A stretch of 64,000 nucleotides of DNA from Nitrospirales bacterium (GTDB taxonomy: Bacteria; Nitrospirota; Nitrospiria; Nitrospirales; UBA8639): positions 124,001 to 188,000 of the forward strand of contig JALDRK010000002.1 of assembly GCA_031315915.1 (NCBI GenBank), in the 5' to 3' direction. The translations under genes were made by a program, and so were the position numbers. The number at the start of each line of letters is the position of its first letter. The first letter of the stretch is position 1. Shown here piece by piece: positions 1-8,687 of the stretch. The notes beneath the pieces were generated by a model. That model searched no databases. It was not told where the DNA came from and saw only the letters and a list, made by a program, of their open reading frames with translations.

Positions 1-1209
1 GGCCCGCACCACCGCGGCACATTCCACCAACTCATCCCGTGTCGTGCAAAACAATCGTCCTTTCGGCGTGGCGCCGACCCAATGACCGGCCCTTCCCACC
101 CGCTGCAAACATGTAGCAATCGACCGGGGAGATCCGATCTGACAGGCCACATCCACATACCCGATATCAATGCCCAATTCGAGCGACGCAGTGGCCACCA
201 TCACTTTGATCCGGCCGGTCTTTAACCGATCCTCCGCCGCCAATCTGAGCTGACGAGACAAACTCCCATGATGCGAAGCAACCTGCGATTCTCCCAATCG
301 TTCACTGAGATGATGAGCCACTCGTTCAGCCAAACGCCGCGTATTGACGAAGACCAGGGTCGAACGATGCTGTTCGGCAATTTCCGCAATACGATCGTAA
401 ATCTCCGACCAGATCGCATTGGTTGCCACCGCACCCAATTCGTCCTTGGGAACTTCGACCTGCAAATCGAGGCGTCGCGCATGGCCCACATCCACAATTT
501 GGCAGCGGGAAGCTTCGAACAGTGAGGCCGGGTTAAGTTTCGGCCGGCGAGACAAATCTCCCGACAGGAACTGCGCTATTTTTTCCAAAGGGCGTTGCGT
601 AGCGGACAACCCGATGCGGACCAATCGTTGAGTGGTCACGGCCTCCAGCCGTTCCAAGGACAAGACCAGGTGAGAACCCCGTTTATTAGGGGCCAGCGCA
701 TGAATTTCATCAACAATGACGGTATGCACTCCTGTCAGGAGTGCCCGGCTGCGCTTGGCAGTCAGTAATAGATACAAGGATTCAGGCGTCGTGACCAGGA
801 TATGGGGTGGATGCTTCAGAAGCCCCTCACGTTGGGAAGCCGGCGTATCGCCGGTCCGAATCCCTACCCGGATGCGTGGCCCCAGAAACCCGGCGGACAA
901 GGTCAATTGGCTAATTTCAGCCAGCGGTTGTTCCAGATTTTTTTGAATATCATGACTGAGCGCCCGGAGAGGCGACACATACACCACTTGTATGCCATCT
1001 TCCAATTCTCCGGTCATCACCTGCCTGATCAACCGATCAATACAGGTCAGAAACGCCGCAAGAGTTTTTCCGGAACCGGTTGGCGCCGAAATCAGGACAT
1101 GCTGACCGGATTGAATAGCGGGCCAGCTCACTTGCTGGACATCGGTGGGTTCTCCCAGCCTTGTACGAAACCATTCTTGAACAATGGGATGAAAAGATGA
1201 GAGCGACAT
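1..1209 (-). CDS. lhr: Lhr-family DEAD/DEAH-box helicase, N-terminal part (truncated by window edge)
   Basis: This is an ATP-dependent superfamily 2 helicase of the large helicase-related (Lhr) type, linked to DNA repair in this family. The 403 codons present start at ATG 1209. Visible motifs are Walker A (APTGSGKT, about residue 42), motif Ia ([11 protein letters not shown]), the DEIH Walker B box (about residue 168), SAT motif III (LSATQRP), and the C-terminal RecA-lobe motifs ([37 protein letters not shown]). DEIH with [10 protein letters not shown] separates Lhr from RecQ and DEAD RNA helicases. The C-terminal winged-helix and Lhr-core regions lie outside the window, so core-only and full-length Lhr cannot be told apart. 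It is divergently oriented from the fabF cluster. Confidence 0.9.
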   Translation of the reverse strand, partial: MSLSSFHPIVQEWFRTRLGEPTDVQQVSWPAIQSGQHVLISAPTGSGKTLAAFLTCIDRLIRQVMTGELEDGIQVVYVSPLRALSHDIQKNLEQPLAEISQLTLSAGFLGPRIRVGIRTGDTPASQREGLLKHPPHILVTTPESLYLLLTAKRSRALLTGVHTVIVDEIHALAPNKRGSHLVLSLERLEAVTTQRLVRIGLSATQRPLEKIAQFLSGDLSRRPKLNPASLFEASRCQIVDVGHARRLDLQVEVPKDELGAVATNAIWSEIYDRIAEIAEQHRSTLVFVNTRRLAERVAHHLSERLGESQVASHHGSLSRQLRLAAEDRLKTGRIKVMVATASLELGIDIGYVDVACQIGSPRSIATCLQRVGRAGHWVGATPKGRLFCTTRDELVECAAVVRA

Positions 1210-1663
1210 TGCCAATATAGAGCCAACAGTTGGAGATAAGGGATGGTAGCAAGAATGCCGGGGTTTTCACAGGCCGCCTCTGGACAGGCAGAGACTAACA
1301 GATTTCTGTGGATCTGCCCTTACACTTCAAGACAGCCATGAATGACAGTTTGAAGGCATGAATGCCAAAAGCACATTGGCGTTGAAGGGATTGTTTCATC
1401 ACAACCAGGAGGCAACGATCATTATCGCGAAAGAGGAACACGCAATTCTTGAACTTCACCGATTCCACCAAACAGAAAGACCGGATCGGAATTCTCGCTT
1501 CTTTTCTATATTCTAAATTCTAAGAAATGCGTGGGTGAGATACGGTTTCAATTCCCATAGAAAAAGATGCAAAAGAGCCAAAGAAAGCTACAGGCATACC
1601 GGATTTTCACTCCCAATTTTACCTAGAATTCTGTTAGGTTACGTATCGGAAGGAATAAGGACC
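1210..1663. other. intergenic region between lhr and fabF
   Basis: This divergent spacer of about 450 bases must hold the promoters for lhr (minus) and fabF (plus). The fabF frame stays open upstream to a GTG at 1535, but that extension has no resemblance to a ketosynthase N-terminus. A TAGAAT at 1624-1629 could be a -10 box, but I see no good -35 partner. No RNA gene is apparent. Confidence 0.4.
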
Positions 1664-2917
1664 TTGGGATCACGGGTTGTTATTACAGGACTGGGCATCG
1701 TCTCCCCCATTGGGATTGGGATTCCTTCTTTTTGGCAAGCCGCCTTAAAAGGGATTTCGGGGGTTTCTACGATCAAATCATTCGGAGATTTCCCTATGGA
1801 AATGTTCCGTTCCAGAATTGCAGGCCAGGTGTTTGATTTTTCCCCTATTGATCCGGGGGAGGATACGTTTTCCAGTCGGGTTGATCGCTATGCACAATTT
1901 GCTCTCATGGCTGCAAGGGAAGCCATCCGCGACAGCCAACTTGATCTGACAGAAGAACCCCGTGAGCGGATCGGCATTGCCGCCGGTGTCGGCATGGGAG
2001 GGATGATAATGGGCGAGCGAGAGTTAACAACCTTATATCTTTCGCAAAAGCCCCACCGGGTCCATCCCAATTTTATTCCTACCATCACCCTCAATTCGGC
2101 TTCAGGCATCCTGTCATTGGCCTTTGGAGCCAAAGGCCCCAATACCACGATCTCCACGGCCTGTTCATCCAGCATCCATGCCATTGGACAGGGCATGCAC
2201 ATGATTCGTTCCGGTCAGGCCGATCTCGTCATCGCCGCAGGAGCCGATGCCAGTATCACACCGTTGGTTTTTGCGGGTTTTTGTTCGCTGCGGGCTCTGT
2301 CCACCAAATATAACGACCATCCCACCAAAGCCTCCCGCCCATTTGACCGGGGCCGGGACGGTTTTGTGATGGGGGAAGGGGCCGGAGTGCTGATATTGGA
2401 GTCCCTTCGTCATGCCACCCGTCGAAAGGCCAGACTATATGCCGAACTCGTGGGGTATGCCGCCACCAGCGAAGCCTATCACATGGTCATTCCCCGGGAG
2501 GATGGATCAGACATTGCTCGCACTATGCGGCTGGCCTTAAAGGATGCCGGGATGACACCCAAACAGGTGGATTATATTAACGCGCATGCCACCGCCACGA
2601 CGGTAGGAGATGACGTAGAAATCAAGGGATTTCGGACGGTCTTTGGGAAACGGGCGGATAAAATCCTCGTCAATGCCACCAAGTCATTGATTGGACATAC
2701 CCTCGGGGCAGCGGGAGCTATCGGAACCATAGCCTCGGTTTTGTCGCTTCAAAGTGGTATGATCCATCCCACCATTAATTATGACGATCCGGATCCGTCG
2801 TGCATGTTGCCCGGACTATCAAATGCGCTCCAACAACGCCCCATTCATATCGCCTTGGTGAACGCTTTCGGCTTTGGCAGCAATAATGGCGTGTTGGTCT
2901 TGAAAGGGATGTCATGA
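1664..2917 (+). CDS. fabF: beta-ketoacyl-ACP synthase II (FabF family)
   Basis: It condenses malonyl-ACP with acyl-ACP in fatty-acid elongation, in the cytoplasm. The Cys-His-His catalytic set is present: Cys in STACSSS, His in NAHATAT, and His in KSLIGHTLGAAGA; the C-terminus has NAFGFGSNN. I chose TTG 1664 because it gives 417 residues, the usual length, begins directly before the VVITGLGIVSPIG strand, and has AAGGA at 1650-1654 and AAGG at 1657-1660 upstream. A GTG at 1535 would add a basic extension unlike the family. Its stop overlaps the next start (ATGA), so it is translationally coupled to an acyl carrier protein. Because it sits with acp and lpxD, it may be a KAS II serving lipid A acyl supply; this is inference. 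Confidence 0.88.
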   Translation: MGSRVVITGLGIVSPIGIGIPSFWQAALKGISGVSTIKSFGDFPMEMFRSRIAGQVFDFSPIDPGEDTFSSRVDRYAQFALMAAREAIRDSQLDLTEEPRERIGIAAGVGMGGMIMGERELTTLYLSQKPHRVHPNFIPTITLNSASGILSLAFGAKGPNTTISTACSSSIHAIGQGMHMIRSGQADLVIAAGADASITPLVFAGFCSLRALSTKYNDHPTKASRPFDRGRDGFVMGEGAGVLILESLRHATRRKARLYAELVGYAATSEAYHMVIPREDGSDIARTMRLALKDAGMTPKQVDYINAHATATTVGDDVEIKGFRTVFGKRADKILVNATKSLIGHTLGAAGAIGTIASVLSLQSGMIHPTINYDDPDPSCMLPGLSNALQQRPIHIALVNAFGFGSNNGVLVLKGMS

Positions 2918-3264
2918 AATCAGCACCAAACTCTCTTCGCGATCAGGTCTTTCACACTCTGGGAAAATACCTGCGTATGGACCCCGCTCGTCTCCGTCCG
3001 GACGATTCCCTACGCGACGACCTTGGCCTGGATTCCTTACAAACGATTGAACTCGTCTACGAGGTCGAATCCGCCTTTGACCTCCAAATTCCGGATGAGG
3101 ACTTTGGCCGTATGCAAACGATTCAAGATGTTGTCGCCTATTTAAGTGAACGGATCACCGATCCGAAACAATCCAAAGCCCTTCGGTCAGGGAGAACTGC
3201 GTCAAAGAGTGCGACGGCCCAACCACCCTCTCCTACCCGAAACACGAAACGACGAATCTCATGA
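2914..3264 (+). CDS. acyl carrier protein
   Basis: The protein carries acyl chains on a 4'-phosphopantetheine arm. The first 85 residues or so form an ACP four-helix domain with the attachment motif LGLDSLQ (Ser near residue 43), followed by the acidic helix II pattern IELVYEVESAF. It is longer than a housekeeping ACP (116 versus about 78 residues) because of a basic, Ser/Thr/Pro-rich tail with no recognisable domain. The start overlaps the fabF stop and the stop overlaps the lpxD start, both by ATGA. The position suggests a dedicated ACP for the flanking enzymes rather than the main AcpP. Confidence 0.85.
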   Translation: MKSAPNSLRDQVFHTLGKYLRMDPARLRPDDSLRDDLGLDSLQTIELVYEVESAFDLQIPDEDFGRMQTIQDVVAYLSERITDPKQSKALRSGRTASKSATAQPPSPTRNTKRRIS

Positions 3265-4334
3265 ACACCACATTCCCTCAACACGCCGCTCATGTGTCCG
3301 TGCACCAACTGGCCGATGCGATCCACGCGACCGTCCAGGGCCCCACTGACGTCTTGATTTCCGGAATATCCCAACTCGATCACGCCATGGGAAGCGATCT
3401 CTCCTTTGTGTTAAAACCCACCTTTCATGCAGCGGCCAAACTTTCGCAAGCCGGAGCATTTGTCGTGGGCCAACCGATTCCCGATGAACCCCGTCCTCAA
3501 TTGATCGTGCCGCACCCCCTCATCGCCATCGCCACTCTCGCCCAACGATTTTTTGCCCCCCCTCTTCCTCCTCGCGGAATCCATCCCTCGGCTATCCTGG
3601 GCGTGGAAGGTCGAATCGGTCCGGAAGCCTCCATCGGAGCGTTGGTGACCATCGGCGATCGAGTGCAAATCGGGGCGAGGGCAACCATTTATGCCAATGT
3701 TCACATCGGAAATGACGTCATCATTGGAGATGATTGCACCCTGTACCCTCAGGTCTCCGTCTTGGACCGATGCGTCCTTGGCAACCGCGTCATTTTGCAT
3801 AGCGGGACCGTTATCGGCAGCGACGGCTTCGGATATACTCAACTGGATAGCCGCCACCATAAAATTCTGCAACTCGGCAATGTCTTCCTGGAGGACGATG
3901 TGGAATTGGGCGCCAATGTCACCGTTGACCGCGGCACTTTCGGCAGCACCAGAATCAAGCGTGGAACCAAAGTCGACAATCAGGTTCAGATTGCCCACAA
4001 TGTCGTCATCGGCGAAGACTGCATTCTGGTCGCGCAAGTAGGCATCGCGGGAAGCACCACCTTGGGCAACAACGTGATGATTGGCGGACAAGCGGGATTA
4101 GTCGATCATATTACGGTAGGCGATAATGTGAGAATTGCCGCAGGCTCAGGTGTCACTAACGACGTCAGTCCGGGCTTTATCGTGGGAGGGCGCCCGGCAG
4201 TCGATCATGCGACCTGGAGGAAGTCTCAGGTTATTCAATATCAATTGCCGGAACTCCGAAAGGAGATTTTGTCCCTACGGAAGCGAATAGCTCTCCTTGA
4301 GTCTCGATTAACCGAAACTCACGACTCACCCTAG
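3261..4334 (+). CDS. lpxD: UDP-3-O-(3-hydroxyacyl)glucosamine N-acyltransferase LpxD
   Basis: It N-acylates UDP-3-O-acyl-glucosamine from 3-hydroxyacyl-ACP, the third step of lipid A biosynthesis, in the cytoplasm. Residues 1-100 form the uridine-binding domain. Residues 110-310 form a left-handed beta helix of hexapeptide repeats, including the conserved block GTFGSTRI / KVDNQVQIAHNVVIGEDC with the catalytic His in IAHNV. A C-terminal helix (RKEILSLRKRIALLESRL) matches the family. At 357 residues it is close to the usual 340. It is translationally coupled to the ACP, which is the acyl donor it needs. No lpxA, fabZ or lpxB neighbour is seen, so lpxD is outside the classical lpx cluster here. 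Confidence 0.95.
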   Translation: MNTTFPQHAAHVSVHQLADAIHATVQGPTDVLISGISQLDHAMGSDLSFVLKPTFHAAAKLSQAGAFVVGQPIPDEPRPQLIVPHPLIAIATLAQRFFAPPLPPRGIHPSAILGVEGRIGPEASIGALVTIGDRVQIGARATIYANVHIGNDVIIGDDCTLYPQVSVLDRCVLGNRVILHSGTVIGSDGFGYTQLDSRHHKILQLGNVFLEDDVELGANVTVDRGTFGSTRIKRGTKVDNQVQIAHNVVIGEDCILVAQVGIAGSTTLGNNVMIGGQAGLVDHITVGDNVRIAAGSGVTNDVSPGFIVGGRPAVDHATWRKSQVIQYQLPELRKEILSLRKRIALLESRLTETHDSP

Positions 4335-4411
4335 TTTTCTGCTCCATTCCAGACTCACGGCCTGCAAACAAAAGAATTCCTTCATCCATCCAGCATCCAG
4401 GAATATCTGGA

Positions 4412-4945
4412 TCACTTCTTTTGGGGTGCCAACACCAGGCCTTTCCAAAAAAATAGTTTGGCCCAAAAGTATCCTGCCCAAGGCAGGAAAAAAGACGGGA
4501 TGCCATCCAGAAAACCTGTGCTCATCACAATACCCGATAACGTCAACATCCCGACTATCGCCACGAAATACGCCACCGGAATCAGACCCCGCCCCCGATG
4601 CTCAATGTGAACATCCGAAGAAGATTTTCTAGCCTTATGCAATGAACGTTGCGCATAGGTCTTCATGCGATTCGCAAAGTATCCCGGAAATTCGCGTAGC
4701 AAAAACTGCTGATATTTGGTATGTCCGATTCCAAGAAGCACCCCAACCACCAATAAGGCCGAGCTATACACAAAGGTCTCCCAGGCATACGTTCCGACCA
4801 GCAATTGATAGCCCAACGCCAAGACTCCCGCCAGCATGGCAATCAACCCCATCAGACTGGAAGGCATCAGAATATAGGTTCGGACAAATTCATGAGCTTT
4901 GTCCGTTTCGCTCTCTTGACGTTTTGCGGTAATAATTTTTGGCAT
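4412..4945 (-). CDS. four-helix integral membrane protein of unknown function
   Basis: I do not recognise the family. The 177-residue product has four hydrophobic segments, at about 27-52, 56-78, 121-143 and 147-170. A basic stretch between segments 2 and 3 (NRMKTYAQRSLHKARKSSS) probably faces the cytoplasm. It starts at ATG 4945, 32 bases after yacG on the same strand, and converges with lpxD. It could be co-transcribed with yacG. Nothing in the sequence suggests an enzymatic activity. Confidence 0.7.
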   Translation of the reverse strand: MPKIITAKRQESETDKAHEFVRTYILMPSSLMGLIAMLAGVLALGYQLLVGTYAWETFVYSSALLVVGVLLGIGHTKYQQFLLREFPGYFANRMKTYAQRSLHKARKSSSDVHIEHRGRGLIPVAYFVAIVGMLTLSGIVMSTGFLDGIPSFFLPWAGYFWAKLFFWKGLVLAPQKK

Positions 4946-4977
4946 AGCAACCGAATCTGAGGATCTTGAGAGCCGGG

Positions 4978-5160
4978 TTATGATTCGTCTTTTAATGAGG
5001 AAGAATCCGCCTGATCTTCCAGGGAATCATCCGGCACACGATACCGCTGTCCCAACCAACCGCTCAAATCTACCAATTGGCATCGTTCCGAGCAAAAAGG
5101 GCGAAACACGTTTCCTTCCCATGGGACGACTTTTTGACAGATAGGGCATTGGGCTTTCAA
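4978..5160 (-). CDS. yacG: YacG-type zinc-binding DNA gyrase inhibitor
   Basis: YacG is a small zinc protein that binds GyrB and inhibits gyrase in Escherichia coli. The 60-residue product carries the full four-cysteine signature CPIC-(x15)-FCSERC followed by the family pattern QLVDLSGWL. The start is TTG 5160, with AGAGG seven bases upstream. The ORF is short but the zinc ligands and family length leave little doubt. It lies between a membrane protein and an ABC exporter on the same strand. An acidic tail follows the zinc domain, as in other YacG proteins. Confidence 0.88.
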   Translation of the reverse strand: MKAQCPICQKVVPWEGNVFRPFCSERCQLVDLSGWLGQRYRVPDDSLEDQADSSSLKDES

Positions 5161-5317
5161 TCGAATACCTCTTCCCGAACGTCTCTTTCAGGCTTTTCGT
5201 GGTTCCAGCCTTTTCTCCATTTCCGAAGACCAGCATTCACTGACTTGCATGATATTTCGCCGGCAGCCTTCGTTCAGGGAAAAACCCGGCTGTATCGCGC
5301 ACCCATCAAACGATCAT

Positions 5318-7042
5318 TCATACATGAAACTGGGCCTCATAAAGTCCGGCATAAAGACCGCCTCTGGCCACCAAACTCGCATGGGTTCCCTCTTCGACAA
5401 TTCGCCCCTGGTCAATCACCAATATTCGATCCACGGTCTGCAAAGTGGATAATCGATGAGCGATTACAAACGTGGTTCGATCCTGCATGAGTTCCTCCAT
5501 GGCCAGACGGATCTCGACTTCCGTTTCCGTATCGATATTGGACGTCGCTTCATCCATCACCACAATCGGGGGATTTTTTAATAACACCCGGGCGATAGCA
5601 ATGCGTTGTTTTTGCCCAACCGATAACTTGACGCCCCGTTCCCCGATTTCCGTGTCATACCCGTCCGGAAGAGCCTGAATGAATTTTTGGGCTTGGGCGG
5701 CGTCTGCGGCCGCAACGAGCTCCTCTTCGGAAGCCTGCAGGTTGCCGTACGCCAGATTCTGCCTGACGGTACCATTGAACAAAAAGGGTTCTTGCTGCAC
5801 AAATCCGATTTGATCTCTCAAAAAAGCCAATGACAATGACCGGATATCATAATCGTCGATCCCGATGCTGCCTTGTTGGACATCATGGAATCGGAACAGC
5901 AGTTTCATCAGCGTACTTTTTCCTGCCCCGCTCGGGCCGACCAATGCCACATGCTCCCCTGGTCTGACAACCACCGAAATATCCTCGAGCACTGAGACTT
6001 CGGGGCGATAGGAAAAGCCCACGTGCGTGAAGGCCACCTTTCCCTGCAATCGGGATTCGGCTGGACGAATGGTCCCCGAATCCGGCACATCGGATTGGGC
6101 ATCCAAAATATCGAGGACCCGCTGCCCGGCGGCCAAGGCATGCTGGAGAAGATGGTTCACCGAGTGGATCTGATTCACCGGTGTATAAAACAGGACCAAA
6201 TAGGATAAGAACATGACCAATTCACCGATTGTCAATTGCCCGGCCATGACTTCCAATGACCCATACCACAAGATTAATACCGTTCCCATGCTGCCCAGGA
6301 AGACCATCCCCGGCGAATACACGGACCATAACCGCATGGCCTTTAGGTTGGATTGACTGAATTCCTGGCTGACCTGACGAAATCTGGCACTTTCGTATGG
6401 CTGGTTGTTAAAGCCCATGATTTCCCTGATGCCGGAGAGCGCATCCTGCAAATACCCGTTAAGCTCGGCGGCCCGCTGACGGATATCGTGGTATTGCCGG
6501 TGCACCCGGCGGGTAAAGGTCACTCCGCCAAGCACCAACAAAGGAATAGGGAGAAATACCAACAACGCCATTTTCCAATTGAGGACGAACAAAATCGTGG
6601 TGATGCCGACTAACGTCAGCGTCGCCGTCAATAACCCCTCGACTCCATCCACGAAAATGCGCTGCACATGTTCGGTATCGTTCACGACCCGCGACATGAT
6701 TTCTCCCGTTGACCGATTTTCGTAATAGCGAAGAGACAACCGCTGCAGCGCGTCAAACACATGATGCCGCAAGGAATGAATGACTGTCTGTTCAAGACGA
6801 TTGTTGAATCGAATGCGGAGGGAATTACATAAACTTTTCATCCCATAGGCCAGGATCAGCCCGCCCAATACCCAAGGGAGAAGCGTCAGATTCTCGTTTG
6901 GCAGGACATCATCAATGACGACCTTAATCAGCCACGGCGGGAGTAGCTCCATAGCTGTAGTCAACCCGGCAAAGACAAACGTGAGCGTGACCAACACCCG
7001 ATAGGGAGCCATAAAGGCCAAAATTCGCAACAGAGATTTCAC
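5318..7042 (-). CDS. MsbA-like ABC exporter (fused membrane and ATPase domains)
   Basis: This half-transporter dimerises to export a hydrophobic substrate, probably a lipid or lipid-linked molecule as in MsbA. It has a six-helix ABC membrane domain (about residues 10-300) and one nucleotide-binding domain with Walker A (GPSGAGKST), Q-loop (GFVQQEPFLF), signature (LSVGQKQRIAIAR), Walker B (PPIVVMDEATSNID) and H-loop (FVIAHRLST). I prefer GTG 7042, which has GGGAG six bases upstream and gives 574 residues; the frame is open to a TTG at 7117. Lipid A export is suggested by the family and by lpxD nearby, but the sequence alone cannot fix the substrate. It follows def on the same strand. Confidence 0.88.
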   Translation of the reverse strand: MKSLLRILAFMAPYRVLVTLTFVFAGLTTAMELLPPWLIKVVIDDVLPNENLTLLPWVLGGLILAYGMKSLCNSLRIRFNNRLEQTVIHSLRHHVFDALQRLSLRYYENRSTGEIMSRVVNDTEHVQRIFVDGVEGLLTATLTLVGITTILFVLNWKMALLVFLPIPLLVLGGVTFTRRVHRQYHDIRQRAAELNGYLQDALSGIREIMGFNNQPYESARFRQVSQEFSQSNLKAMRLWSVYSPGMVFLGSMGTVLILWYGSLEVMAGQLTIGELVMFLSYLVLFYTPVNQIHSVNHLLQHALAAGQRVLDILDAQSDVPDSGTIRPAESRLQGKVAFTHVGFSYRPEVSVLEDISVVVRPGEHVALVGPSGAGKSTLMKLLFRFHDVQQGSIGIDDYDIRSLSLAFLRDQIGFVQQEPFLFNGTVRQNLAYGNLQASEEELVAAADAAQAQKFIQALPDGYDTEIGERGVKLSVGQKQRIAIARVLLKNPPIVVMDEATSNIDTETEVEIRLAMEELMQDRTTFVIAHRLSTLQTVDRILVIDQGRIVEEGTHASLVARGGLYAGLYEAQFHV

Positions 7043-7142
7043 CAGGAACTCCCGTACACAGTAGCGATGGAATTTTCCAAGAAAAAAACGAATGTTCCGG
7101 GGCGGAAGGAAAAACAATCACCCATAGGGCAAAGGCAAGCCG

Positions 7143-7673
7143 TTAAATCACCGTGGCCGACTCTTCCCGCCAATAGGCATCAAACTCCTCTAATTGGGTG
7201 AGGGTCGACAGATCGGTCATTCGATCGATAAACAACTTACCGAGCAAATGATCCATTTCATGTTGGATGCAGACAGCATACAATCCGTTCGCTTCAATAT
7301 CCTGCAGCGTTCCCCTCCGGTCAAGCGCTTGTACCCGAACCATGGAAGGCCGTACCACTTTGCCGCGCATGTTATCAATACTGAGACACCCCTCCCACAT
7401 TTCACTTTGGCTCGGCCCATAAAAGATGATCTTGGGATTAATCAGCACGGTATGGGGAATGCCATCGGTGCCCTGACATTCCATCACGACAACTTGCTCG
7501 GAACGGGCAACCTGCGGGGCCGCCAATCCAATTCCTTCGAAGTGAAACATGGTTTCGAACATATCATCAAGAAATTCCTGAAACTTTCGGCTGCTAATTA
7601 CGTCAGGATCTACGGGCTTGGAAATTTGCCTCAAAATCGGATTGCCCACTTTTGCTATCGGTAAAATCGCCAT
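7143..7673 (-). CDS. def: peptide deformylase
   Basis: It removes the formyl group from the N-terminal methionine of nascent proteins, using a metal ion. All three family motifs are present: GIGLAAPQ (motif 1), EGCLS with the metal-binding Cys (motif 2), and QHEMDHL with two metal-binding His and the catalytic Glu (motif 3). I chose ATG 7673, giving 176 residues and the standard beginning MAILPI. Two in-frame GTG codons at 7685 and 7682 lie closer to an AAAGGA ribosome binding site, so a slightly longer form is possible. It is the first gene of a minus-strand run towards the ABC exporter. Confidence 0.93.
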   Translation of the reverse strand: MAILPIAKVGNPILRQISKPVDPDVISSRKFQEFLDDMFETMFHFEGIGLAAPQVARSEQVVVMECQGTDGIPHTVLINPKIIFYGPSQSEMWEGCLSIDNMRGKVVRPSMVRVQALDRRGTLQDIEANGLYAVCIQHEMDHLLGKLFIDRMTDLSTLTQLEEFDAYWREESATVI

Positions 7674-7775
7674 GCCTCGCACCACGTCCTTTCTATCTTA
7701 TGAAATATTCTCTTTTCCCTTACTTCGTTCGATATCGGCACCTAGTGATCCATGGTTATGTACCCGGACTTTCTC

Positions 7776-8600
7776 CTAACTCACATTGAGATTGGCCGGA
7801 GGAGTGGGCACTTGTTCAGAATTAGGCGCCTGCTGACTGTTTTTTTTGAATTCTTCCCACCAGTCCCACCATTCCTGGACCCACTGTTTTCGATCCTCAG
7901 GAGTTGAAATTTCCCAATCGTGGATCTGACCACCGAATTTTGTGAGAACCCAAAACGAATCTCTGGCCGTAATGGCCACATACTGTTCGGGATCGGGAAT
8001 CACACCGATAATGATTGGAAGAATTTCCTTGAGGGGCACATGACGGGCTTCAAACACCGCCGTACTCCTGATTGTGGAATTCTCGTCTTTTACCATTTCA
8101 GCGATTGCCGGAACCACCTGTAAAGGATCAATACGAGTAGCAACCCGGATCGCGTGGGCGCGGACACGGGGTACCTCCTTCGTATCCACAGCCCGTTCCA
8201 ACAAAGCGGGGACCGAAGCGGGATCCTTAATCATAGCCATCGTCTCGACAGCATTGTAACGGACCCGGTCACCCGGCAATGAGAGAGCTTTGATTAAATA
8301 GGGAACAGAGTGTTTCCCATAATGAACAAACTCTCCCATGGCCCAAAACTCTTGTTTGCCTGCCAAGAGGGGAACCAGCGCATCCAGCCGTGCTTTTTCC
8401 TGCTCAGAGAGCTGTTCCGGGGCTGGAGTGGCCGCTTCGGGTTCCTGATACTCCGGCTGAGTGGGTACCTCATAGGGCATTTGTACCAAGGACCCATGGG
8501 GAACCTCCCGACTGGAAGTCGCCCAGGACATCCCGGAAAATATTAGTCCCAGCACGACGATCCCTGAACCCACAGCTATGCTTCTCTCCAGGACAATCAT
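7776..8600 (-). CDS. exported HEAT-repeat protein
   Basis: This 274-residue product starts at ATG 8600 with a signal peptide (IAVGSGIVVLGLIFSGMSWA, then a cut near residue 24), followed by a Pro/Glu-rich linker. From about residue 75 to 225 it has HEAT-type helical repeats, for example GDRVRYNAVETMAMIKD, EVPRVRAHAIRVATRID and NSTIRSTAVFEARHVP. Such repeats usually make protein-protein contacts. The C-terminus has a Trp-rich segment (QWVQEWWDWWEEF). It lies downstream of potD on the same strand but 87 bases away, so it is probably separate from that operon. No enzymatic motif is visible. An upstream ATG at 8642 would mask the signal peptide. Confidence 0.75.
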   Translation of the reverse strand: MIVLERSIAVGSGIVVLGLIFSGMSWATSSREVPHGSLVQMPYEVPTQPEYQEPEAATPAPEQLSEQEKARLDALVPLLAGKQEFWAMGEFVHYGKHSVPYLIKALSLPGDRVRYNAVETMAMIKDPASVPALLERAVDTKEVPRVRAHAIRVATRIDPLQVVPAIAEMVKDENSTIRSTAVFEARHVPLKEILPIIIGVIPDPEQYVAITARDSFWVLTKFGGQIHDWEISTPEDRKQWVQEWWDWWEEFKKNSQQAPNSEQVPTPPANLNVS

Positions 8601-8687
8601 TATCCCTTGTTCCTTTCCTCTAAAAGGCCGCTTGCAAGCCATCTCTCTTTTAGTCTAGTGGCAGATCCGTAAAAGGGTCAAGCCGGG

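Noticed and set aside
3411..4091. 226-codon frame opposite lpxD
   Set aside because: It lies wholly inside lpxD on the other strand; such shadows are common opposite hexapeptide-repeat genes.
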